Assembly (NCBI GenBank): GCA_021828865.1
Contig: JAJZCW010000005.1
Location: 81,706-145,705, forward strand
Reading direction: 5' to 3'
Length of the DNA stretch: 64,000 bases
DNA from: Bacillota bacterium
GTDB taxonomy: Bacteria; Bacillota; Bacilli; Alicyclobacillales; SLC66
The position numbers were made by a program, and so were the translations under genes. A model generated the notes under the pieces. That model saw only the letters and a list, made by a program, of their open reading frames with translations. It made no database searches and was not told where the DNA came from. Of this stretch, positions 17,455-26,303 are shown piece by piece (the first letter of the stretch is position 1; each line of letters begins with the position of its first letter).

Positions 17455-18747
17455 TTACGAAATAGTTTCTTCCAAAAGTTCAAAAAAATTAGGAAATGTC
17501 TTCTGTGTACATCCTGGGTCTTCGATCACCGTACCCGGCACCTTCAGACCAAGTACTGAGAACGCCATCGCAATGCGATGATCGTCATAGGTTTTTACGG
17601 AAACCCCCTCTTTCAGCGACGACGATGGATAGACGGTCAATCCATCCTCTGACTCGTCAACTCGCACGCCAAACTTCCTCAATTCTTTCACACATGCTTG
17701 TATACGATCTGTTTCTTTTATTCTCACATTGGCAACGTTATAAATATGTACAGGTTCAGACGCAAATGGCGCAATAGCCGCAAGTGTCGGGACCATATCT
17801 GACATGTCAAACAAATCCGCTTCAATACCCAATAATTTTCCTTCTGGTCCCGTCAGTTCTATATAATCGGAGCCATTGACCACTTTACAGCCCATTTTTT
17901 CAAGCAACCCTGAGAATTTTGTATCCCCCTGAAGCGATTGCTCACTCAGTCCTTCAACGCGGACTGTACCGCCACACACCGCCGCAGCAGCAAAGAAATA
18001 CGAAGCACTTGATGCATCTGGTTCAATCTGATACTCAGGTTTGGCCTGATATCCACTTGGCTCGATATGATAATACCCATTATTTACCGATACATTTGCG
18101 CCGAACTGCTTCATCATTTCCACCGTCATCGTCACATACGGCGCAGAGACAAGCTCTCCATCGATGTATAAATCGATGGGACCTTCCGCATATGGTGCGG
18201 CCAAGAGCAATCCAGAAAGGTATTGGCTGCTTTCTTTTCCGCGTATCGAAATTTCCCCGCCAGGGAATCCACTCGCTTCAATCAAAATTGGTGGGCATCC
18301 CGTATGGTGCTCATCTATCGCCGAAATTCCCACTTGCTGCAGTGACTGAAGTAAGGCCGCAATCGGGCGCTCCCTCATACGTTGAATCCCATCGATACGA
18401 TACCTGCCTTTGCCAAGACTCGCGAATGCAGCCAAAAATCTGGCGCTCGTGCCCGAATTTCCTACAAAAAGGTCAATTCCCTGCTCATGGTGCAAGGGAT
18501 CAAGTCCTGCACCCATCACCGTAATCTGATGATGGACTTCATCAGTGATCACTTCATATCCCAGTCTTCGAAGCGATTCAATAAAGTACCTGCTGTCATC
18601 AGAAAATAATGCGCCGTTCAGCACTGTTTTTCCACGCGCCAAAGCGGCAATCGGTAACGCTCGGTTGGTCATCGATTTAGAACCCGGGACCCTGACGGAA
18701 CCTTCGATCCGATGTCTGCATAAAGGCACATGATAGGTGGATCGCAT
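17455..18747 (-). CDS. aroA: 3-phosphoshikimate 1-carboxyvinyltransferase (EPSP synthase)
   Basis: The enzyme of the shikimate pathway joins shikimate 3-phosphate and phosphoenolpyruvate. Visible motifs are VPGSKSMTNRALPIAALA (substrate loop), the GNSGTSARFLAAF signature near residue 80-90, and the C-terminal RIKETDRIQA and YDDHRIAMAFS. GNSGTSARF replaces the GNAGTA loop of the glyphosate-sensitive class I type, so it looks more like a class II or divergent enzyme. The ATG at MRSTYHVP, 11 bases after the selB stop, fits the family N-terminus best; upstream starts would overlap selB. About 430 residues. Confidence 0.94.
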   Translation of the reverse strand: MRSTYHVPLCRHRIEGSVRVPGSKSMTNRALPIAALARGKTVLNGALFSDDSRYFIESLRRLGYEVITDEVHHQITVMGAGLDPLHHEQGIDLFVGNSGTSARFLAAFASLGKGRYRIDGIQRMRERPIAALLQSLQQVGISAIDEHHTGCPPILIEASGFPGGEISIRGKESSQYLSGLLLAAPYAEGPIDLYIDGELVSAPYVTMTVEMMKQFGANVSVNNGYYHIEPSGYQAKPEYQIEPDASSASYFFAAAAVCGGTVRVEGLSEQSLQGDTKFSGLLEKMGCKVVNGSDYIELTGPEGKLLGIEADLFDMSDMVPTLAAIAPFASEPVHIYNVANVRIKETDRIQACVKELRKFGVRVDESEDGLTVYPSSSLKEGVSVKTYDDHRIAMAFSVLGLKVPGTVIEDPGCTQKTFPNFFELLEETIS

Positions 18748-18758
18748 TTTTTTGTCTT

Positions 18759-20681
18759 CTACTTTTCTCGTGTTTTTTTCAGCCATTCCCTCACATCTCC
18801 CGAACGCTTGGTCCATTTTTGGCGATCAAAATACTCCAAGATAGCTACGGCATACTTGCGACTTGTCGAAAGCGCGTCGCGAAAATCGGCTAAACTAAAA
18901 GCCCCTTGCCCTGCAAACAGTTGCGCTGCTTCGTTTTCCGCAATCGTAATTGCTTCTTTGGTCATTACCACATCAGGGTTCACCGCTACCACCAAATCTT
19001 CCTGAGTCAGTACATGCAGCATATTTTTGATCGTTTTGTCTTTCCCTTGCCAATGAAAAAGTCCCTCCATTTCTGTGATACCTGGGGGCGAAAATGGAGA
19101 ATCCTGCAACGCTTGCAATACAAGATCATGCATCTTTTTTTCTTCAGCAGAAAGTGGAATCTTGCGATCCGCAAATCGCAATCGATCATTTTCTACGACG
19201 AGTCCCCGCTGTGCCTCTACCCTTGCTAGGAGTGGTTCCCACCACTTGGAGTCAATTTTTGCTGCCTTCAACTCCGATTGGATGACTGTTTTTGGCATCC
19301 ATAGATCGTAGGGATTTTTAAGAAAATAAGCATCCATGATCATCTGCCATTTCGATGCCCAATTCTCTAATACCACTCTTGGCATCCAGCTACGTTGCGG
19401 ATGGCCAAAAATCAGCTCACTTTCCTTCTCCAAGCGTCGCATCTCTGCATCGACTTCTTCCAGAGGTTCATCGAGCATTATGGCAATATCTGTAACCGAC
19501 AAACCGAGATGATCACCAAGCGCCACTAAAATTCGTTCACCAAGTGACCCTTGTTCTTTTTTGATAATCCCTTCCTCTACGCTGCTTTTGTTCCTGCGAT
19601 GAAGCCTCGCTGGATGAGGATCAATGACCGTGCCACCTGCCACGGTCACCATAGGGGAATACGTCCTTAAGACGAAGTGATCGCGTGGTTCCGCCACCAC
19701 ATCCGCTTCCAAAAGCAATTGTGCCACCGCTTCTTCACCGGCAGGGATTTCAAACCCATGCAGCAATAGTACTCTGCCAAATACCTCTGACGTTCCCAGA
19801 TAAAAACGCACCCGTTCCCTATGCTTTAAACGATAGGTGGTCTCTTTCAGCAGTTGGATTCGAACATCCATCAAACGGGTCGGCTGATAAAAGTTTGCTT
19901 CACCGAGCATCATTCCGCGATGAACTTCACTGCGCATTCCGGTAAGCGCCAGCGCTGCCCGTTGTCCCGCATAGGCTGCTTCCTGATTGTCCCCGTGAAC
20001 TTGAATGGATCTCACGCGTACCGTCTCGCCAATTGGCATTAAGGAAAGGGTGTCTCCCACCCGCACCTTGCCTCTCCAGACAGTGCCAGTGATCACAGTT
20101 CCGATCCCCTGCACAGTAAAAGAACGGTCAATCGGCAACCTGAACGCGCCATGGTCTGGCCGATGCGGAACGGAGGGTAGAAGTTCTTCGATGGTGGCTT
20201 TCAACCAATCAATACCCTGGCCCGTCACGGAAGACACATCAATCATTGGCGCATCGGCCAGAAAACTGTCCGCGAGCTCTTCCCGCACCTCCTGGTGCAC
20301 AAGTTCAAGCCACTCTTCATCCACTAGATCCACCTTGGTGATGACAATGATACCATTCTGGATGTGAAGCAGCGTCATAATCGCCAAGTGCTCGCGAGTT
20401 TGCGGCATGATTCCTTCGCGTGCATCCACCACGAGCAGGATAAAATCCATCCCGCCGGCGCCTGCGAGCATGTTACGAATAAAACGCTCATGACCAGGCA
20501 CATCGACTATGCCAATTCGCCTTCCATCCGATAGGACGAGCGGGGCAAATCCAATATCAATGGAGATGCCCCGCTCTTTTTCCTCCATAAAGCGGTCCGT
20601 ATCCGTACCGGTCAGTGCTTTGATCAAAGCTGTCTTGCCATGGTCAATATGGCCAGCCGTGCCTATGATGGCATAATCCAT
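18759..20681 (-). CDS. selB: Selenocysteine-specific translation elongation factor SelB
   Basis: This GTPase delivers Sec-tRNA to UGA codons that have a SECIS hairpin. GTPase motifs are GHIDHGKT (10-17), DVPGHE (60-65) and TKVD (115-118), with the family-specific [16 protein letters not shown]-Tu-like beta domains follow (about 170-350), then a C-terminal half with winged-helix repeats (about 380-640) that would bind SECIS RNA. Length 640 is normal for bacterial SelB. The ATG has AAGGTGATG upstream. It follows the TPR gene by 9 bases. Neither selA, selD nor a tRNA-Sec gene is visible in the window. Confidence 0.95.
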   Translation of the reverse strand: MDYAIIGTAGHIDHGKTALIKALTGTDTDRFMEEKERGISIDIGFAPLVLSDGRRIGIVDVPGHERFIRNMLAGAGGMDFILLVVDAREGIMPQTREHLAIMTLLHIQNGIIVITKVDLVDEEWLELVHQEVREELADSFLADAPMIDVSSVTGQGIDWLKATIEELLPSVPHRPDHGAFRLPIDRSFTVQGIGTVITGTVWRGKVRVGDTLSLMPIGETVRVRSIQVHGDNQEAAYAGQRAALALTGMRSEVHRGMMLGEANFYQPTRLMDVRIQLLKETTYRLKHRERVRFYLGTSEVFGRVLLLHGFEIPAGEEAVAQLLLEADVVAEPRDHFVLRTYSPMVTVAGGTVIDPHPARLHRRNKSSVEEGIIKKEQGSLGERILVALGDHLGLSVTDIAIMLDEPLEEVDAEMRRLEKESELIFGHPQRSWMPRVVLENWASKWQMIMDAYFLKNPYDLWMPKTVIQSELKAAKIDSKWWEPLLARVEAQRGLVVENDRLRFADRKIPLSAEEKKMHDLVLQALQDSPFSPPGITEMEGLFHWQGKDKTIKNMLHVLTQEDLVVAVNPDVVMTKEAITIAENEAAQLFAGQGAFSLADFRDALSTSRKYAVAILEYFDRQKWTKRSGDVREWLKKTREK

Positions 20682-20690
20682 TTCATCACC

Positions 20691-22379
20691 TTACTGAGAT
20701 AACATGATGGCATGCGCTGCATTCGCTAACGCCTTGATAGATACTTCATACGATCTTGCCAACACCGCTTGCGGCTCGGTTCTGCCGGCAGAGCGCCTCA
20801 CCACATATTCCAACGCCGCTGCCCACACGGCGCGTTTCACGATTTTCGGTGGCTCCGAATATGATGTCTGCAAAAATCTCAACCAGACTTCAAACGCCAG
20901 ATCGACGAGTTCCGGTTCCTGTACGGTCAATCGTGATTTTACCGTATGGTAGATGGAGGCAAGTGTCGAATTCCACATAAAAATCCGCTCATCGCGAAGA
21001 GGCAATCGAAATTGAATTAATTCGTCCTTGATCCATACCTGAATGGGCCCACTCACAGGCAACAATTGCAACACAAATACTGCGTTCCAAATCAGATCTT
21101 CCGATTGCCGATGATCCTTCACAAATTCTTTCAGCACATGAATGGTTTCTTCATCGCGTAAAATAGCAAACGCCTGAAGGGCCTCTCGTTTCGTGGGGCG
21201 AGGTCCGTGAATCAAGGCAAAATACAGGGACGAACGCACTCCAGGGTCGCGCATCCACGATCCCGCTTTGGTGAAACGTGAAGGATTCTCGGAGGCAACA
21301 GGCCCTTGCGCCCGAATATGAAACGGCAATTGGTAACTATAGCTAAGGAAAATGGGGGCCTTATTAACAATTGACCGATCAATTTCCTGCATGAAATGTT
21401 CCGCGATGCCGCTGTCAGGATCAAGCGCCTGCACTTCCAGCAACCATTGTTTGCCCTGCTTTAATCTGTTCATATTCACACAGGCTGCAGCGAGTGCAAA
21501 ATAAAGGGTAGGGTCGTGACGATCGCCAAATTCGACAAGTTGCAAAAAGATCTGGTAGGCGGCCTTATGTTCCCCCAAAATCCCCAGTGTTGTCGCCAGT
21601 TTGAACCCGTGGTCAAACTGGAGCGGATGGATTTTTTTGAGTAATCCCACCAGTTGCTTGTATTCGTCCAGCTCTTTGCCGCGATACCTCGTAAATACCG
21701 CCAGATTACATAGTGCGTGGATGTTATTGGGCTCAATCTCAAGCACTTGGCGGGTATACTCCATCGCCTCATCAATGTGACCAAGATAGTACTTCGCGAG
21801 CGCTAAATTGTTCCTTGGCGCGATCGCAAGCGGATCCTTGCCCAACTCCTGTTCAAGCAAATATGCCGCCTCATGAAACTTACCTTCTTCAAGAAGGCTA
21901 CGCGGTCTGTCTTTTGATTTGGAATTTTCCATTTGACGCCTGCGGCTGGCGCGAAGGATTTCGCCTCCGCCAAATTCATGGATCAGCACATCTAGCATCT
22001 CATCGGCGTCACCAGCAAATTCGCCAGTTGGATCCACTTCGAGATACTTAACGACGTGCTCCTCCGCAAGCTCGTACTCTCCTAGATTGGCGTAGTTATT
22101 AGCCATATAGAAATAACACTCCGACATATCCGGAGCAATGTCATCCAAAACATTCTGCAAAATTTGATTGGACTCTTCAAAATCGCCCAGTTCCGATAGC
22201 ACTCCTGCAAGGTTACAGTGGTTCACCGCATTAGCAGGTTCACACTCCACTGCCCTGCGAAATGATTGTAACGCTCGCGGCAAATCTTGGCGATTTAAAA
22301 ACTGAACTCCTCTCTCAAAAAAGAAGGCAGCATCTTGCCGAAGTGGTACCACTTTCGGTCGCGGCACCCGTTCATCCAC
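20691..22379 (-). CDS. Tetratricopeptide-repeat protein of unknown function
   Basis: The N-terminal half holds several TPR units (for example GVQFLNRQDLPRALQSFRRAVECEPANAVNHCNLAGVLSEL as one and part of the next; YLGHIDEAMEYTRQVLEIEPNNIHALCNLAV further on), spanning about residues 18-300. The remainder is helical with no recognised domain. There is no signal peptide, so it is cytoplasmic and likely a protein-interaction scaffold. The GTG start is chosen because AAGGAGGG sits 7 bases before it; this gives 562 residues. It is first in the transcript with selB and aroA. Confidence 0.85.
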   Translation of the reverse strand: MDERVPRPKVVPLRQDAAFFFERGVQFLNRQDLPRALQSFRRAVECEPANAVNHCNLAGVLSELGDFEESNQILQNVLDDIAPDMSECYFYMANNYANLGEYELAEEHVVKYLEVDPTGEFAGDADEMLDVLIHEFGGGEILRASRRRQMENSKSKDRPRSLLEEGKFHEAAYLLEQELGKDPLAIAPRNNLALAKYYLGHIDEAMEYTRQVLEIEPNNIHALCNLAVFTRYRGKELDEYKQLVGLLKKIHPLQFDHGFKLATTLGILGEHKAAYQIFLQLVEFGDRHDPTLYFALAAACVNMNRLKQGKQWLLEVQALDPDSGIAEHFMQEIDRSIVNKAPIFLSYSYQLPFHIRAQGPVASENPSRFTKAGSWMRDPGVRSSLYFALIHGPRPTKREALQAFAILRDEETIHVLKEFVKDHRQSEDLIWNAVFVLQLLPVSGPIQVWIKDELIQFRLPLRDERIFMWNSTLASIYHTVKSRLTVQEPELVDLAFEVWLRFLQTSYSEPPKIVKRAVWAAALEYVVRRSAGRTEPQAVLARSYEVSIKALANAAHAIMLSQ

Positions 22380-22431
22380 TGAAAATCCCTCCTTAATGAC
22401 ACCCAGGAGTAGAAGGAACGGCGTCACTTAA

Positions 22432-22461
22432 AGTATATCACAGGAACAAAAAGGTTGTCAT
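22432..22461 (-). promoter_or_regulatory. Putative promoter of the TPR-selB-aroA operon
   Basis: On the minus strand ATGACA, an 18-base spacer and TATACT lie about 53 bases before the GTG start. It is back to back with the argS promoter. Confidence 0.6.
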
Positions 22462-22473
22462 GAGGCCGGAAAA

Positions 22474-22502
22474 TTGAAGCCGGTGGACATGTCGACTATA
22501 AT
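22474..22502 (+). promoter_or_regulatory. Putative sigma-A promoter of argS
   Basis: TTGAAG and a perfect TATAAT are 17 bases apart, 35 bases before the argS ATG. The leader is too short for a T-box, so argS does not appear to be controlled that way. Confidence 0.75.
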
Positions 22503-22537
22503 CAAAGAATATCAAAACAGCGGAAAGGCAGATAACC

Positions 22538-24277
22538 ATGCATTTTTTTAAAGAAAAATTAGCCTCTACCCTATCAGGACTTGTGGGGATTGACGAAACC
22601 ACCTTGACAGATTGGATAGAAATCCCACCCGATAAACAATTAGGGGATCTTGCCTTCCCTTGCTTTCAGTTGGCAAAAAGCCTACGAAAAGCTCCTCAGA
22701 CAATCGCTTCCGAACTTGCGCCAAAGCTGATGGAAATACCGTTTATCGTAAAGGCGGAAGCGGTGGGGCCTTATGTGAATGTGCACCTGAACCGCAAGGA
22801 AGCCGTGTCATACTGGCTTTTGCAAATGCAGGACAATCGAGATTTCTTTACTTCTAGTACCGGTCAAAACCGGGCAGTGGCCATTGACCTCTCATCGCCC
22901 AACATCGCTAAACCATTTTCAATGGGACACCTGCGTTCTACCATTATCGGCACAGCACTTGCCAACTTGCTCGAGACAGACGGCTATCAGGTGTTTCGCA
23001 TCAATCACCTTGGCGATTGGGGGACGCAATTTGGCAAGATCATCGTCGCTTACCACCGCTACGGCGATGTGGAAGCCATCAAGAAGCACCCTATACAGGA
23101 ATTGAACGCCCTGTACGTCAGATTCCATGAAGAAGCGGAAACCAACCCCGTACTCGAAGACGAGGGAAGGGCTGCATTCAAACGATTGGAAGACGGTGAC
23201 AAAGAGACACTGGATCTATGGCGTTGGATGGTCAGCGTGAGCTTGGAAGAATTCAATCGCACCTATGCCATGCTGGGTACCCAATTTACCCACGTGCTAG
23301 GGGAAAGTTTTTATAATGACAAAATGGCAGCAGTCGTTAACGAACTAAGTGAGAAAAACCTTCTGACCACCAGTGAAGGCGCGGAAGTGGTCATGCTGGA
23401 AGAGGAAAATTTTCCTCCTTGCCTCATCCGCAAGTCTGACGGCGCCACCCTTTATGCCACACGGGACCTGGCGGCAGCCCTCTACCGATATCGCGACCTT
23501 GGGGCTACTAGCCTCTGGTATGTAGTGGGCGGCGAACAGCGTCTGCACTTCCAGCAGCTGTTTGCTGTACTCTCCCGCATGGGCTATTCATTTGCAAATG
23601 ACTGTCGCCACATTGCGTTTGGTCTCATGAAAATCGGCGGCAAGAAAATGTCGACTAGAAAAGGCCAAATCGTTCGTTTGCAAGAGGTATTGGATGAAGC
23701 GGTTCGGCGTGCTAAAGACATCATCGACGAAAAAAATCCCGGACTTAAGAGTGCGGATGCTACGGCTAAAGCAATTGGCGTGGGCGCGGTCATCTTCAAT
23801 GACCTGAAGACGCACCGCATTCACGAGATCAATTTTTCATTGGAACAAGCGGTCGCATTTGAAGGGGAAACGGGACCATATGTACAGTATACCCATGCCC
23901 GTGCTTGTTCAGTGCTTAGAAAGGCTGGCCTTTTAAGTGGTCTTGAGTCAACGAGCGAATGGGTAACAGAGCCACTAGACGGTGACGTGATGATTCAACC
24001 GCTACAAGAATTGGACTCATTATCCTACGAATTGATGAAGACCATCTCTTATTTCCCTGAAGTCAGGAAAAGGGCAATTAATGAAGCGGACCCGTCACTC
24101 GTCGCGAAACACATTCTCGATGTCAGTCAGGACTTCAACCGTTTTTATCATGAAATGCCGATTCTGAATGCCGCACCCGCAGAGAGAGTATTTCGTTTGC
24201 GATTGACTGATGCCACCAGACTAACGATTCGCGCTGCACTTGAAATTTTAGGAATTGAGCATCCCGTTGAGATTTAA
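22538..24277 (+). CDS. argS: Arginyl-tRNA synthetase
   Basis: This class I synthetase charges tRNA-Arg. It has the N-terminal ArgRS additional domain, the HIGH-type motif in IAKPFSMGHLRSTIIG, INHLGDWGTQFGK, the KMSTRKG signature and a C-terminal DALR anticodon-binding domain (VQYTHARACSVLRKAG onwards). Length 579 is normal. The ATG has GGAAAGG upstream. It is a single-gene unit on the plus strand, ended by a hairpin that also faces the transporter operon. Confidence 0.97.
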   Translation: MHFFKEKLASTLSGLVGIDETTLTDWIEIPPDKQLGDLAFPCFQLAKSLRKAPQTIASELAPKLMEIPFIVKAEAVGPYVNVHLNRKEAVSYWLLQMQDNRDFFTSSTGQNRAVAIDLSSPNIAKPFSMGHLRSTIIGTALANLLETDGYQVFRINHLGDWGTQFGKIIVAYHRYGDVEAIKKHPIQELNALYVRFHEEAETNPVLEDEGRAAFKRLEDGDKETLDLWRWMVSVSLEEFNRTYAMLGTQFTHVLGESFYNDKMAAVVNELSEKNLLTTSEGAEVVMLEEENFPPCLIRKSDGATLYATRDLAAALYRYRDLGATSLWYVVGGEQRLHFQQLFAVLSRMGYSFANDCRHIAFGLMKIGGKKMSTRKGQIVRLQEVLDEAVRRAKDIIDEKNPGLKSADATAKAIGVGAVIFNDLKTHRIHEINFSLEQAVAFEGETGPYVQYTHARACSVLRKAGLLSGLESTSEWVTEPLDGDVMIQPLQELDSLSYELMKTISYFPEVRKRAINEADPSLVAKHILDVSQDFNRFYHEMPILNAAPAERVFRLRLTDATRLTIRAALEILGIEHPVEI

Positions 24278-24286
24278 AACACGAAA

Positions 24287-24308
24287 GGGAGGGTTGAATG
24301 ACCCTCCC
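24287..24308. terminator. Hairpin between convergent argS and dppB-like gene
   Basis: Perfect 8-base arms GGGAGGGT and ACCCTCCC enclose a six-base loop. On the minus strand TTTCGTGTTTT follows. On the plus strand the T content is lower, so it is the better terminator for the transporter operon, but it can stop both. Confidence 0.75.
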
Positions 24309-24330
24309 GATACTGTTTACATCTACCTTT

Positions 24331-25281
24331 TTAGTACTGAATCCTCGGATCGACCAGCCCATATAAAATGTCCGCAATCAAATTCCCGATCACAGTGACA
24401 AGGCCAACAAACACGGTGACTCCCATAATAATAGGATAGTCGCGCGCGTTGACCGCATCCCAGTACAATAAACCCATGCCAGGATAATTGAACACTTCTT
24501 CCACAAACAACGCCCCACTGAGAAGCGCAGGAAGAGAAAGCCCAAACAAAGTGATCAGCGGTAAAATGGAGTTCCGCAGTGCATGAATGAAAATAACTCG
24601 GAATTCACGGGAGCCTTTCATACGAGCCGTGCGTACATAATCCTGCAAAAGCGCCTCGCGCATGGAAGACCTCATGTACCTCGCCCATCCTGCTACCGAT
24701 ACGAGGAACAGCGTCGCAATCGGCAAGATAAGATGCTTGGCCCAATCTCCAAAACCCGGGTTGGACAGTTGGGTGTTTACAATCCCTCCAGATGGTAACC
24801 ACGGTAAATCGATGGAGAAAAAGATGACTAAGAGCACAGCTAGCCAAAACGATGGCATCGAATAAAAGAAATAGTTAATCACTGTCGCTATTTGGTCGAA
24901 TTTCGAATTCTCAAAATAAGCTTGTACTGAGCCCAGAAACACCGCAAACACGTGAGCCAATAACACGGCTACCACGACGATGATGATGGTGTGTGGCAAC
25001 GCCTGAAGCATTAGAGAAGCCACAGGTTTTTCATAGGTATAGGAAAAACCGAAATTCCCCTGTAAGAGGTTTCCCAACCATATAAAATACTGTTCCCAGA
25101 CAGGTTTATTCAAACCTAATGTTTTCGTCAGTTCTGCCGCCCTGAGGGGAGTATAGTGATTGCCAAGCATGATGCGAACTGGATTTCCGGGTACAATGTG
25201 TATCAACACAAAGGAAATAATCGTGACACCAATGACGGTAGGTATCGATTCCAAAATCCTTCGTATTATATATTTGATCAT
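24331..25281 (-). CDS. Peptide/nickel-type ABC transporter permease (DppB/OppB family), operon 1
   Basis: This is a 316-residue inner-membrane permease with about six transmembrane helices and the binding-protein-dependent transport signature (EAL-type loop MREALLQDYVRTARMKGSREFRVIFIHALRNSILPLI) that docks the ATPases. The N-terminal MIKYIIRRILESIPTVIGVTIISFVLIHIVPGNP is typical of DppB/OppB. The ATG follows GAGGAGG closely. It is the last gene of the dppD-dppF-SBP-dppC-dppB order. The substrate (di- or oligopeptide, or nickel chelate) cannot be told from the permease. Confidence 0.92.
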   Translation of the reverse strand: MIKYIIRRILESIPTVIGVTIISFVLIHIVPGNPVRIMLGNHYTPLRAAELTKTLGLNKPVWEQYFIWLGNLLQGNFGFSYTYEKPVASLMLQALPHTIIIVVVAVLLAHVFAVFLGSVQAYFENSKFDQIATVINYFFYSMPSFWLAVLLVIFFSIDLPWLPSGGIVNTQLSNPGFGDWAKHLILPIATLFLVSVAGWARYMRSSMREALLQDYVRTARMKGSREFRVIFIHALRNSILPLITLFGLSLPALLSGALFVEEVFNYPGMGLLYWDAVNARDYPIIMGVTVFVGLVTVIGNLIADILYGLVDPRIQY

Positions 25282-25338
25282 TTCTGGTTCCTCCTCAGCT
25301 TGCAAAGGTACGGCAGACACTCATGATTTACAAATCTA

Positions 25339-26226
25339 TCAACGTTCACGGGTTTCGATGGCATTGCGCAATCCATCTCCTATCAGGTTGATAGACACTT
25401 GCGCGATGAGAATACACAACCCCGGCGGATAGATCAACCACCATGAATTTTGGAACATGTAATTCATTCCATCTGATAACATGCCGCCCCAATTTGGCGT
25501 CGGAGGTGGTAACCCCAAGCCGAGGAAGCTAAGTCCTGCCATATACAAAATAGCATCCGCCACTTGAAAAGTAGACGCCACCAGAACAGTTCCAATGATA
25601 TTCGGGAACAAGTAACGAACCATGATTCGAAGTGTTCTAGTGCCAATGGCGTGCGCCGCTTCGACATAGAGTTGATTTTTAATCGTCAGCGCTTCCGCAC
25701 GAACCAAGCGGCTGACTCCCAACCATGCAGTGGAAGCCAACACAAAAATCATCAGAAAAATATTCGGCTGAAAGACCGCATTTAAAAACAATAAGATAAA
25801 TATGGAGGGGATGGATAAAAGAATGTCTACAAATCTCATCATGACCGTATCGACCCATCCACCGGCCATACCGCTGATCATCCCATAAAGTGTGCCAAAT
25901 ATCATCGCCACGATCGCAGCTGCAAATCCGACTTCTAGCGAGGATTGACCGCCCACCATCAATTGCGCTAGCACATTATGTCCTACACTGTCGGTCCCCA
26001 GTGGAAATTGTGCAGATGGCGAAGCATCCGTTGCTAATAGATGACTATTAATAGCGCTGTGACGATAAATGAGTGGCCCAACATATGAAAATAGCACCAG
26101 GAAGAGCAGCAAAAAGACGCCCAACTTCGTCATGCCTGATTTCCAGAAGCGATGGATAAACTTTGGACGCTCGTCTTTGATCGTCTCCACTAAAGACGCT
26201 TCAAGTGGTAAAGACTCCTGAATCAT
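25339..26226 (-). CDS. Peptide/nickel-type ABC transporter permease (DppC/OppC family), operon 1
   Basis: The 295-residue permease has an N-terminal OppC-type segment (KSGMTKLGVFLLLFLVLFSYVGPLIY) and the PLGTDSVGHNVLAQLMVGGQSSLEVG block. The ATPase-docking loop is VRAEALTIKNQLYVEAAHAIGTRTLRIMVRYLFPNI. It pairs with the DppB-type gene 57 bases downstream. The ATG has AAAGGAGA. It follows the binding-protein gene by 77 bases. Confidence 0.92.
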   Translation of the reverse strand: MIQESLPLEASLVETIKDERPKFIHRFWKSGMTKLGVFLLLFLVLFSYVGPLIYRHSAINSHLLATDASPSAQFPLGTDSVGHNVLAQLMVGGQSSLEVGFAAAIVAMIFGTLYGMISGMAGGWVDTVMMRFVDILLSIPSIFILLFLNAVFQPNIFLMIFVLASTAWLGVSRLVRAEALTIKNQLYVEAAHAIGTRTLRIMVRYLFPNIIGTVLVASTFQVADAILYMAGLSFLGLGLPPPTPNWGGMLSDGMNYMFQNSWWLIYPPGLCILIAQVSINLIGDGLRNAIETRER

Positions 26227-26303
26227 CAGTTCTCCTTTCGTTCAGGGCGCAATTGCTTACTGCGCCCTGAACAATCAAGACAAAATTATCCTATGTGCTT
26301 CAA

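Noticed and set aside
17431..17461. Two direct copies of AGTTACGAA 22 bases apart near the aroA stop
   Set aside because: The second copy is partly coding and both lie upstream of the aroA terminator, so an operator role is poorly supported.
22380..22537. Possible T-box leader for argS
   Set aside because: The space from the promoter to the ATG is about 35 bases, far too short, and no T-box core is present.
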